Shown here: piece after piece, positions 1 through 6,376 of the stretch
Numbering within the stretch: the stretch's first letter is position 1
Layout: each line of letters starts with the position of its first letter
DNA from: CAZMXP01 sp964570285
GTDB taxonomy: Bacteria; Planctomycetota; PLA2
Direction: 5' to 3'
Length of the DNA: 22,415 bases
Assembly (NCBI GenBank): GCA_964570285.1
Contig: CAZMXP010000069.1
Location: 1 to 22,415 of the forward strand
The notes under the pieces: model-generated
What the model was told of the DNA's origin: nothing
The model's input: only the letters and a program-made list of their open reading frames with translations
The model's database searches: none
Program-made: the position numbers and the translations under genes

Positions 1-172
1 GGACACCGTGCGGCACGACCTCGATCTCTCGGCCTCCTCGCGTGCTACGGGGAGGCGCGTGGCGATCCGCCCTATCACCCCGCGATGATGACGGCCTTGG
101 CGAAGGTCGCGGGCCTTCGGCTTGGCGTGCACCGGACACAACCTCCTGAAGCTGGCAGCCGCGAGGGCGTGA
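1..172 (+). pseudogene. Remnant of an IS1182-like transposase, internally deleted and frameshifted
   Basis: Three pieces of a transposase can be read in this short stretch. Frame 2 from base 2 gives DTVRHDLDLSA. Frame 1 at about 41-97 gives CYGEARGDPPYHPAMMTAL, resembling the N-terminal region of IS1182/IS5-type transposases, where a DLSAFY-type motif precedes a PxYxPxMM motif. Frame 2 from 98 then gives a tail with CTGHNLLKLAAARA and a stop at 170-172, resembling the THNLLKL-type C-terminus of the same proteins. Head and tail are therefore joined with the catalytic middle (several hundred residues) missing, and there is a frame change between the first two pieces. The element runs off the left edge, so its left end cannot be seen. 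Family assignment is from remembered motifs and is moderately sure; that it is non-functional is clear. Confidence 0.6.
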
Positions 173-319
173 CGCGGAGCGCCGCACCTCGCGCAAGAGC
201 CCCCCTCGATCGCGGCAATGGCTCATGGAGACCCACGACTCGCGTCGCGTCGAATCAGGAGCTTGTCCGGGTCCGGTTGGCCCCGAAGCGTGGCTGAAGG
301 CCATGACCCGGACAAGCTC
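173..319. other. Intergenic spacer with a hairpin, no gene seen
   Basis: This short spacer lies between the transposase scrap and the methyltransferase stop codon. No coding sequence with recognisable similarity was seen. Its main content is the inverted repeat at 257-321, described separately. Confidence 0.5.
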
Positions 320-321
320 CT
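257..321. repeat. 17-bp perfect inverted repeat (hairpin), terminator-like or REP-like
   Basis: The arm AGGAGCTTGTCCGGGTC at 257-273 is exactly complementary to GACCCGGACAAGCTCCT at 305-321, with a 31-base loop that contains a further small TGGCC/GGCCA stem. The right arm overlaps the methyltransferase stop codon (320-322), so on the minus strand the hairpin begins at the end of that gene and could act as a terminator or mRNA 3' stabiliser. There is no T-tract. The arm resembles the one at 6152-6214 (shared GTCCGGG core), which suggests a dispersed palindromic repeat family. Confidence 0.7.
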
Positions 322-886
322 AGCGCTTCCTGAGGATCACGAGCCGCTCGCGGTCCATGCGCTCGGGCACCGAGTTGCGCGGCGTCTCCACATAGAGCGC
401 GTCCATGCCGACCCCGAGCACATGATCGATCTCCTGCTCCTCGATTCCGAAGGGCGGCCCCTCCGACCGGTGCTCCACCGGGAAGAGCAGCGCGACGAGC
501 AGCCCCCCCGGACGCAGCGCGGCGCGCAGCGACGCGACGTACTCGACGCGGCGCTTCGGATCGATCGCGCAGTAGCAGGTGTACTCGACGATCACGTCGA
601 ACTCTCCGGGGAAGCGCCACCCCAGCTCGAAGACATCCACCGGCTCGATCGGCAGGTCGGACTCCTCGATCGCGAAGTCGAATCCCATCGCGTCGTACCC
701 CCGGTCGAGGAAGAGGCGCAGGTCGTGGCCGGTGCCGCACCCCGGGAAGGCGACGCGCCCGAGCGGCGGCGCGAGCGGCGAGTCGAGCAGGTCCCGGAAG
801 ACGGGGCAGGGGCCTCCAAGGTCCCACCCCGCCGCCTGCTCGCGGTAGCGGCGCCGCCAGTACTCTGCGCCCGAGACTTCGTGCAT
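320..886 (-). CDS. TPMT-like class I SAM-dependent methyltransferase
   Basis: Predicted cytoplasmic S-adenosylmethionine-dependent methyltransferase of 188 residues, in the thiopurine/thiol-halide methyltransferase family. The SAM-binding motif I is FPGCGTGHD (residues 47-55). A family-typical block EYTCYCAIDPKRRVEYV follows at about 101-117, then LRPGGLL (124-130) and GPPFGI (143-148). The N-terminal YW and WDLGGPCP stretch (9-28) is also typical. The ATG at 886 was chosen because homology begins just after it and an AAGG lies upstream; the frame stays open further upstream without homology. The segment between the acidic end of strand 2 (FDFA, 70-72) and VDVFEL (83-88) seems shorter than in relatives, perhaps by a dozen or more residues. 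The substrate is unknown; small thiols or halides are the family's usual targets. It is divergent from the FHA gene, 45 bases away. Confidence 0.88.
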   Translation of the reverse strand: MHEVSGAEYWRRRYREQAAGWDLGGPCPVFRDLLDSPLAPPLGRVAFPGCGTGHDLRLFLDRGYDAMGFDFAIEESDLPIEPVDVFELGWRFPGEFDVIVEYTCYCAIDPKRRVEYVASLRAALRPGGLLVALLFPVEHRSEGPPFGIEEQEIDHVLGVGMDALYVETPRNSVPERMDRERLVILRKR

Positions 887-916
887 GTCGGCCTTGTGCC
901 GGGGGAGCCTGTTGCT

Positions 917-922
917 TAGACT
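917..922 (+). promoter_or_regulatory. Possible -10 box (TAGACT) close to the FHA start
   Basis: TAGACT fits the TANNNT form of -10 boxes and lies nine bases before the TTG start at 932. No Shine-Dalgarno sequence is visible before that start. The same hexamer-to-start distance is found on both sides of the 4572-4618 spacer. A transcript starting seven bases below the box would be almost leaderless. This is prediction only. Confidence 0.3.
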
Positions 923-931
923 CTCCCCACC

Positions 932-1528
932 TTGCCGAAGGTCATCATCACCGAAGGTCCGGGCTCGGGGAAGGAATATGTCCTCGACCAGGCCGCCATC
1001 CTCGGTCGGCTCGACACCAACGACATCCCGGTCAAGGACGGCAAGGCCTCCCGCGAGCACGCCAAGATCTACAAGCAGGGCTCGGCCTTCGCGATCGTCG
1101 ACCTCAACTCCAGCAACGGCACCTTCGTCAACGGCCAGAAGATCACGAAGCGCGTGCTGGAGCCGGGCGACGAGATCTCGATCGGCGTCGTCGTGATGCG
1201 CTTCGAGCTCGACGAGGGCGAGAAGCCGAAGCCTGACGCATCCAAGCGAAAGACCCTCGAAGAGGCGCTCGCCGCTCCCAAGAAGGACGAGGCGAAGGGG
1301 GGTGCGGGGGGGGCCGCCGCCTCGTCGGCCGCGACCAAGGGCGGCTCCGCCTCGGTGGTCATGAAGAGCCACCAGCCGATCCAGTTCAACCGCGTCAAGC
1401 CCGGCCAGCCGCTGCTCGGTTTCGACCTCGACCAGCTCTCCGACGGCGCCCGCGCGCTGGCCTACCTGCTGCTGGTGGGTGTCTTCGCGCTGCTGATCTA
1501 CCTGGGCTACATCTTCGTCGCGCGGTGA
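932..1528 (+). CDS. FHA-domain protein with a C-terminal membrane anchor
   Basis: A 198-residue protein with an N-terminal forkhead-associated domain that should bind phosphothreonine peptides. The FHA signatures are all present: GR at 25-26, the SREH motif at 40-43 and NSSNGTFVNG at 59-68. Residues 80-165 are a low-complexity Lys/Ala/Gly/Ser-rich linker. Residues about 172-196 form one hydrophobic helix ending at FVAR, so the protein is probably tail-anchored with the FHA domain in the cytoplasm. The start is a TTG: the FHA domain begins immediately after it (PKVIITEG) and no ATG or GTG fits. FHA proteins usually partner Ser/Thr kinases; a kinase gene lies 5 kb away at 6377-8767, but a link is inference. 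It is convergent with the glycosyltransferase operon, with 37 bases between. Confidence 0.9.
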   Translation: MPKVIITEGPGSGKEYVLDQAAILGRLDTNDIPVKDGKASREHAKIYKQGSAFAIVDLNSSNGTFVNGQKITKRVLEPGDEISIGVVVMRFELDEGEKPKPDASKRKTLEEALAAPKKDEAKGGAGGAAASSAATKGGSASVVMKSHQPIQFNRVKPGQPLLGFDLDQLSDGARALAYLLLVGVFALLIYLGYIFVAR

Positions 1529-1565
1529 CGCCCGGCCCCCGCGCAGCCCGGGATCACACTGGGGA

Positions 1566-2468
1566 TCACCGTGAGAGGCGGCCGAGCAGGGGCGCCAGCA
1601 GGGAGGCGGAGCGCTGCCAGGTCATCGCGCGGGCGGCGGCGGCGCCACGGGCGAGACGATCGGGAGCGGCCTCCACCGCGGCGGCGACGGCGGCCGCCAT
1701 CGCGGCGGGATTACCTGGCACCGCATACCACGGCACGTCGCCGCCGACCTCGCGGTGGGCGGGGATGTCGGAGGCGACGACGGGGCGGCCGAGCGCCAAC
1801 GCTTCGAGCAGCACCATGCCGAACCCCTCCTCCCGCGACGGGCAGAGCACGACCCGCGCCCCCGCGATCTCGCGCAGGAGGTCGTCATGACGGAGCCAGG
1901 CAACCCCGCGGCCGACCTCCCGGAGGGGGAGGCCGACCGCCGCCGCGGCGGCCCGCGCGGTCGCGGCGTCCTTGTGCGCAATCCCCGGGTCGCAGAGCAG
2001 CAGGTGGTCCCCCGGAGCGGGAGGATCTCCGGCGGGCAGCCTGACGCCGTTCGGGACCACGTGCGCGGGAACGGCCCAGGCGTCCCGGACGGTCTCGCTC
2101 ACGGCGACCACGCCGGCGGCCCCGGCCAGGGCCCGACGGATGAGCACCCTCCGGAACCACGGACCCCCGCGGTCGTGCAGCGTGACGAAGGTGGGGATCG
2201 GCCCGATCGGGTAGTGGTCGGTGAGAATCGCGTCGCCGTCGCCGGGCAGCCGGAGGGTCAGGAAGCGCTGGACCGGCGACGCCGCGAGCACCGGCAGGCG
2301 GCGCACTTCCACCCCCTCGGGCGCGACATCCTCGGGGCTGTCTTCGGCGAGCAGGAAGCAGAGTTCGATCCCCCCGACCCCCTTCAATGCCTCGCACAGG
2401 TAGCGGGCGCGAAGACCGGCGCCGCCGATCGGGACGCCATAGGAGGTCGCGTTAACGAGCAAGCGCAC
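1566..2468 (-). CDS. Glycosyltransferase family 4-like protein, third gene of the operon
   Basis: A 300-residue GT-B fold glycosyltransferase, short for the GT4 family (usually 350-400). The C-terminal nucleotide-sugar-binding region is clear: SREEGFGMVLLEALALGRP with the E-x7-E pair at Glu214 and Glu222, then a VVASDIPAHREV loop. VSETVRDA (123-130) followed by VPNGV (138-142) is the usual hinge region. The RKN-type substrate-loop motif appears as AHKD (164-167). The N-terminus MRLLVNATSYGVPIGGAG is the normal first strand and glycine loop. The start is a GTG at 2468, overlapping the end of the preceding gene by 17 bases, so the genes are co-translated. It probably transfers a sugar from an NDP-sugar during cell-surface glycan synthesis; donor and acceptor are unknown. 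Confidence 0.88.
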   Translation of the reverse strand: MRLLVNATSYGVPIGGAGLRARYLCEALKGVGGIELCFLLAEDSPEDVAPEGVEVRRLPVLAASPVQRFLTLRLPGDGDAILTDHYPIGPIPTFVTLHDRGGPWFRRVLIRRALAGAAGVVAVSETVRDAWAVPAHVVPNGVRLPAGDPPAPGDHLLLCDPGIAHKDAATARAAAAAVGLPLREVGRGVAWLRHDDLLREIAGARVVLCPSREEGFGMVLLEALALGRPVVASDIPAHREVGGDVPWYAVPGNPAAMAAAVAAAVEAAPDRLARGAAAARAMTWQRSASLLAPLLGRLSR

Positions 2469-3507
2469 GGTGGAAGAATTCCAGGTAGGCGCGGGCGGTT
2501 CGCTCCGCGGGGAACTGGAGCGCGCGGCGCGGGCCGAGGGCTGAGATCGAACGCCTGTAGGTGGGGTCGGCGGCGCGGCGGATGGCGGAAGCGATCGAGG
2601 AGGGGTCGACGGGGTCGACGACGAGCGCCGCCTCCCCGCCCGTCTCCGCGGCGCCGGTCCCGCGCGCGACGATGACCGGCACGCCCCGGGCGAGCGCCTC
2701 CAGCACCGGAAACCCGAACCCCTCCGAGAGGCTGACGAGGCCGACGACGCACGCCTGCCGGTAGAGGTAGTCGAGCGTTGCGTCGTCGACGGTGCCGAGC
2801 AGCAGCAGGCGGTCGGTCAATCCGAGCCGGGCTGCGGCGTCGCGGATGCGCGCGGCGCCGGCGGCGGTCTGCGGCCCCGCGAGCCGGATCTGCCCGGTGC
2901 ACTCCTTGGCGCCCGCGAGCAGCGCCTCGACGCACTTGCGCCGGTCGAGGCGACCGACGAAGAGGATCGAGCCGTCGTGGCCGTGCTGCTCCTCCGCCGG
3001 AGCGGGTGGTGCCGGATGGGGGATCACGCTCGTGATGCGCGGCGAGGCCGGGTGCGCGAGGCGCATCTGGCTCAAGGTCGCCTCGCTCGGCGCCACGAGC
3101 CCGCGGCACTCCCCCATCGCCCGCGAGAGCCAGTACCACTGCGCCAGCGCGCGCGAACTCCGCTCCAGCCGCGCGTTTTCCACGAAGGGAAGTTCGTGCA
3201 CCGTTGCCGTCACCGGCATCCCCCCGAGCGCGGGGAAGGCCGTCACCGGCGAATGGAACAGGTCGAGACCCCGCACCGCCGCCCTCAGTTGCCGTGACCT
3301 CCTCCAGAGCCACGGCCGCGACGGCCCCCCCGTCGCCCTCTGCCTCACCCCCGGAGGAAGAGGCACGGTGCCTGGTGCCATCGCAGTGAACTCGATCTCG
3401 GCCTCCGGCAGATGGTGACGGAAGGCCTCCAGAAGCAGTCGGCAGGCGGTGGCGACACCCCCGATCGCGCCCGGTCGCAGTTCGCTGGCGTCGATGCCGA
3501 CCTTCAC
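2452..3507 (-). CDS. Glycosyltransferase family 4-like protein, second gene of the operon
   Basis: A 351-residue retaining-type GT-B glycosyltransferase. The N-terminal domain starts KVGIDASELRPGAIGGVAT. A HELPF motif lies at 104-108, VAPSEAT at 138-144 and ILFVGRLDRRK at 181-191, the last being the usual start of the C-terminal Rossmann domain. SLSEGFGFPVLEALARGVP holds the E-x7-E pair at Glu262 and Glu270. The GTG at 3507 was chosen because it overlaps the previous gene's stop as GTGA and begins exactly at the first beta strand; the open frame upstream of it has no homology. With its neighbours it forms a three-gene operon for a glycan whose structure cannot be predicted. Confidence 0.92.
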   Translation of the reverse strand: MKVGIDASELRPGAIGGVATACRLLLEAFRHHLPEAEIEFTAMAPGTVPLPPGVRQRATGGPSRPWLWRRSRQLRAAVRGLDLFHSPVTAFPALGGMPVTATVHELPFVENARLERSSRALAQWYWLSRAMGECRGLVAPSEATLSQMRLAHPASPRITSVIPHPAPPAPAEEQHGHDGSILFVGRLDRRKCVEALLAGAKECTGQIRLAGPQTAAGAARIRDAAARLGLTDRLLLLGTVDDATLDYLYRQACVVGLVSLSEGFGFPVLEALARGVPVIVARGTGAAETGGEAALVVDPVDPSSIASAIRRAADPTYRRSISALGPRRALQFPAERTARAYLEFFHRALAR

Positions 3508-4571
3508 CGTGCCACCTCCCGGTAGGCGCGAAGGGTCGCCTCGGCGCAGGCCCTCCACGTGAACTGCCGGGCGCGCGCCGGCCCCCGCGACATCAGGTCG
3601 CTCCTGAGCGCGTCGTCCGAGAGCAGCCGCCGCATCCCCTCGCGCAGCGCCGCCTCGTCCTCCGGGTCGACCAGCAGCGCCGCCCCTCCCGCGATGGTCC
3701 GCATCGGCTCCCGGTCCGACGTCAGCACCGGCCTTCCGGCCGCCAGCGCCTCGAGTACAGGCAGCCCGAACCCCTCGCAGAGCGACGGGTAGACCACCCC
3801 GGCAGCCCCGGCAACCAGTTCGCGAAGCGCCTCCTCGCGCACCCGTCCGAGAAGCTTCACCTGCGGCCTCGCCGCCGCCAACGCCAAGGTCCCCTCGTCG
3901 AGCCACCCCCGCCCCCCCGCGACGACCAGCTCGACCCCTTCCGGCAGCGCCCGGATGACCCGTTCAAGGTTCTTGCGTGGCTCTAACGTGCCTATCGCCA
4001 ACAGGTAACGTCGATTCCGAGGGGGCCCTGGGGCCGCCGCGAAAAACCCGTCGTCCACCCCCAACGGTGCCAGGTAAATCCGCCGCGGCCGGGTGTCGAG
4101 CAGCTCCTCGACGTCGCGGGCGGTCGCCTCGCTCGGCACGAGGAAGGCGTCGCACCGGCGGGCGGCCTTCAGCACGACCTGCGTGAGGGCGCGGGCCATT
4201 GCCGGGGGGTAGAGCTCCGGGTGGCGGAGGAAGGCGAGGTCGTGCAGGGTCATCACCTGAGGGGTCCGAGCCGAGACCTCCGCCAGCTGGAAGTCGGTGT
4301 GATGGTAGAGGTCGCAGCCGCCGAGCAGGCGATCCGCGGGCAGCAGCCCGACCCGGCCGAGCAGATCGACCGCGCGCGTCGGAACCGGCCAGCCGACAAG
4401 CCTGCTGCCGGCGGGGGCCACCCGCACCTCCGGGCGATTGCCCCTGCGGAAGACTCCGAACAGCCGGAGGTCCACTCCGAGGCGCGGCAGCTCCGCCGCC
4501 AGGGCCCCGACATAGCGTCCGATCCCGCTGCGCGGGCGCATCGCCGCCCGGTAGTCCATCCCGACTCGCAC
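3504..4571 (-). CDS. Glycosyltransferase family 4-like protein, first gene of the operon
   Basis: A 355-residue GT4-type glycosyltransferase and the promoter-proximal gene of the cluster. The sequence opens MRVGMDYRAAMRPRSGIGRY, the pattern of mannosyl- or rhamnosyltransferase-like GT4 proteins. TLHDLAFLRHP (108-118), VPSEATARDV (145-154), YLLAIGTLEPRKNL (189-202) and SLCEGFGLPVLEALAAGRP (Glu266 and Glu274 of E-x7-E) follow in order. The start is GTG at 4571. No Shine-Dalgarno sequence precedes it; instead a TAGGCT box lies nine bases upstream. The exact sugar specificity is unknown. Confidence 0.92.
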   Translation of the reverse strand: MRVGMDYRAAMRPRSGIGRYVGALAAELPRLGVDLRLFGVFRRGNRPEVRVAPAGSRLVGWPVPTRAVDLLGRVGLLPADRLLGGCDLYHHTDFQLAEVSARTPQVMTLHDLAFLRHPELYPPAMARALTQVVLKAARRCDAFLVPSEATARDVEELLDTRPRRIYLAPLGVDDGFFAAAPGPPRNRRYLLAIGTLEPRKNLERVIRALPEGVELVVAGGRGWLDEGTLALAAARPQVKLLGRVREEALRELVAGAAGVVYPSLCEGFGLPVLEALAAGRPVLTSDREPMRTIAGGAALLVDPEDEAALREGMRRLLSDDALRSDLMSRGPARARQFTWRACAEATLRAYREVAR

Positions 4572-4580
4572 GTTGGCAAG

Positions 4581-4609
4581 AGCCTATCCGAGAGCGAGCC
4601 TGATAGGCT
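4581..4609. promoter_or_regulatory. Symmetric inverted repeat: two back-to-back -10-like boxes between divergent genes
   Basis: AGCCTATC (4581-4588) and GATAGGCT (4602-4609) are perfect inverted arms. Read outward, each gives TAGGCT followed by exactly nine bases and a start codon: the GTG at 4571 on the minus strand and the ATG of hutH at 4619 on the plus strand. The two hexamers are 17 bases apart, so each lies where the -35 box of the opposite promoter would be. The plus-strand copy also has a TG one base before it (extended -10). Neither gene has a visible Shine-Dalgarno sequence, so near-leaderless transcripts are likely. A repressor operator is the alternative reading. Confidence 0.5.
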
Positions 4610-4618
4610 TCGGACCCT

Positions 4619-6151
4619 ATGTTGCGACTCGACGGGCATAACCTCTCGCTCGACGCCGTGCGCCGGCTGACCGCCCCCGACCCCCCCCGGATTTCCCTCG
4701 GCAAGCAGGCGCGCAAGCGGGTCGAGCGCGCCGCCAGTTTCGTCGGGAGGCTCGTCGCCGAGGGGAAGACCGTCTACGGCATCACGACGGGCTTCGGCCG
4801 CCTCGCCAACGTGCGCATCGAGGCCCGGGATCTCGCGACGCTGCAGGAGCGCCTCATCGTCTCCCACGCCGCCGGGGTGGGCGACCTGCTGCCCCTCGAA
4901 GAGGCTCGCCTCGCGATCGCCGTGCGGGGCGCCACGCTGGCCAGCGGCCACAGCGGCGTGCGCGCGACGACCCTCGACGCGCTGCTCGAACTGTTCAACC
5001 GCGGCGTGACGCCGTGCATCCCCTCGCAGGGGTCGGTCTGCGCCTCCGGCGACCTCGCGCCGCTCTCGCACATCGCGCTCACGCTCCTCGGCATGGGCGA
5101 GGCCTTCCACCGCGGGAAGTGCATGAAAGCAACTGTTGCATTGAAGCGGGCCGGCCTCGAGCCGGTCCGCCTCGCGCCGAAGGAGGGGCTCGCGCTGATC
5201 AACGGCACCTCGGTCGCGACGGCGATCCTCGCCCGCGTGCTCGTACAGGCGCAGGACCTCGCCAAGCTCACCGACGCCGCCGCCGCGATGGCGGTCGAGG
5301 CGCTGCTCGGCACAAACGTCCCCTTCGACGCGCGCGTGCACGCGCTGCGCCCGCATCCGGGCCAGCTCGCCACCGCCCGCAACATGTTGCAATTGCTGGC
5401 CAAGAGCGCGATCCTCCCGTCGCACAGGGAGAGCGACCACAAGGTACAGGACCCCTACTCGCTGCGCTGCGTGCCGCAGGTGCATGGCGCCGCGAAGGAC
5501 GGCCTCGCCTTCGCGCGGGAGGTCTGCGAGCGCGAGCTGAACGCCGTGACCGACAACCCGATCCTCTTCCCGGAGGCGGGCGACGTCCTCTCCGCGGGCA
5601 ACTTCCACGGCCAGCACGTCGCGCTCGCCGCCGACACCGCCGCGATCGCGCTCGCCGAACTGGGCGCGATCAGCGAGCGGCGCATCGAGCAGATGGTCAA
5701 CCCCGATCTCAGCAAGCTGCCCGCCTTCCTCGCCGACGAGCCTGGCCTCAACAGCGGCTTCATGATGGCGCAGACGACGGCGGCGGCGCTCGTCTCCGAG
5801 AACAAGACGCTCTGCCACCCCGCATCGGTCGATTCGATCCCGACGAGCGCCAACCAGGAGGACCACGTCAGCATGGGCCTGTGGGCCGCACGCAAGTGCC
5901 GCATGGTCCTCGAAAACGTCCGCAACGTGCTCGCGATCGAGGTGCTCACCTCCGCACAGGCGCTCGACTTCCAGAAGCTGCGCCCGGGCAAGGGCGTCGC
6001 CGCCGCGCACCGGGCGATCCGCGCCGCGATCCCCCACTTGGCCCGCGACCGCTACCTCGCGAAGGACATCCGCACGGCGGAGGCGCTGCTGCGCGACGGT
6101 TCCCTGCTCCGCGCGATCGAAGGGGGCTCGGGGGATCTGACGGCCTTCTAA
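4619..6151 (+). CDS. hutH: Histidine ammonia-lyase
   Basis: Catalyses removal of ammonia from L-histidine to give urocanate, the first step of histidine degradation. The 510-residue length is normal for the family. The Ala142-Ser143-Gly144 triad that cyclises to the MIO electrophile lies within SQGSVCASGDLAPLSH, at the same numbering as I recall for the Pseudomonas putida enzyme. Other active-site positions match too: Tyr53 (KTVYGITTGFG), His83, Asn195 (LINGTS), Tyr280 and Arg283 (DPYSLRC), Phe328 (GNFHG) and Glu413 (NQEDH). It is divergent from the glycosyltransferase operon and about 11 kb from hutU. A strong hairpin begins directly after its TAA stop. A phenylalanine/tyrosine ammonia-lyase is less likely because His83 and the overall match are those of HutH. 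Confidence 0.97.
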   Translation: MLRLDGHNLSLDAVRRLTAPDPPRISLGKQARKRVERAASFVGRLVAEGKTVYGITTGFGRLANVRIEARDLATLQERLIVSHAAGVGDLLPLEEARLAIAVRGATLASGHSGVRATTLDALLELFNRGVTPCIPSQGSVCASGDLAPLSHIALTLLGMGEAFHRGKCMKATVALKRAGLEPVRLAPKEGLALINGTSVATAILARVLVQAQDLAKLTDAAAAMAVEALLGTNVPFDARVHALRPHPGQLATARNMLQLLAKSAILPSHRESDHKVQDPYSLRCVPQVHGAAKDGLAFAREVCERELNAVTDNPILFPEAGDVLSAGNFHGQHVALAADTAAIALAELGAISERRIEQMVNPDLSKLPAFLADEPGLNSGFMMAQTTAAALVSENKTLCHPASVDSIPTSANQEDHVSMGLWAARKCRMVLENVRNVLAIEVLTSAQALDFQKLRPGKGVAAAHRAIRAAIPHLARDRYLAKDIRTAEALLRDGSLLRAIEGGSGDLTAF

Positions 6152-6214
6152 GGGATTTCGTCCGGGGTGGGGCGGGTTCCAGAAGGCGGGGGATGCGGGC
6201 CCGGACGAAATCCC
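6152..6214. repeat. 15-bp perfect inverted repeat directly after hutH
   Basis: GGGATTTCGTCCGGG (6152-6166) pairs exactly with CCCGGACGAAATCCC (6200-6214) around a 33-base loop. It begins at the base after the hutH stop codon and sits between convergent genes, so it can serve as a terminator or an mRNA-end stabiliser. Arm length, loop length and the GTCCGGG core resemble the hairpin at 257-321, which also abuts a stop codon. Confidence 0.7.
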
Positions 6215-6376
6215 CTAACGCGGGAGTGGCGCGGGTAGGGAGGGTGGGTCGCCGCGCGGGGGGGGGCGGCATCCGTCGACGAGGAGGCGGGGCGCGTGGG
6301 GGGGCCCCACGCCTGCCTCCCATGAACTCGTCTCACCCCCCACCCCGCTCCTACCTCCAGCCTTCCGCCTCCAGCC
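6215..6376. other. G/C-tract spacer between convergent genes, no gene seen
   Basis: The remainder of the spacer between hutH and the kinase gene is strongly strand-biased: G-rich to about 6304, then C-rich. No coding sequence was seen. It contains the second hairpin at 6283-6320. Confidence 0.4.
6283..6320. terminator. Two-part GC hairpin, possible bidirectional terminator
   Basis: GCGTGGGG (6294-6301) pairs with CCCCACGC (6305-6312) across a GGG loop, and outside it GGAGGC (6283-6288) pairs with GCCTCC (6315-6320). This would be a very stable stem between the convergent hutH and kinase genes. No T-run follows on either strand, so it is not a textbook intrinsic terminator. Confidence 0.4.

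Noticed and set aside
902..928. GGGGAG/CTCCCC inverted repeat between the methyltransferase and FHA genes
   Set aside because: Only six base pairs in GC-rich DNA, with no positional support; it could arise by chance.
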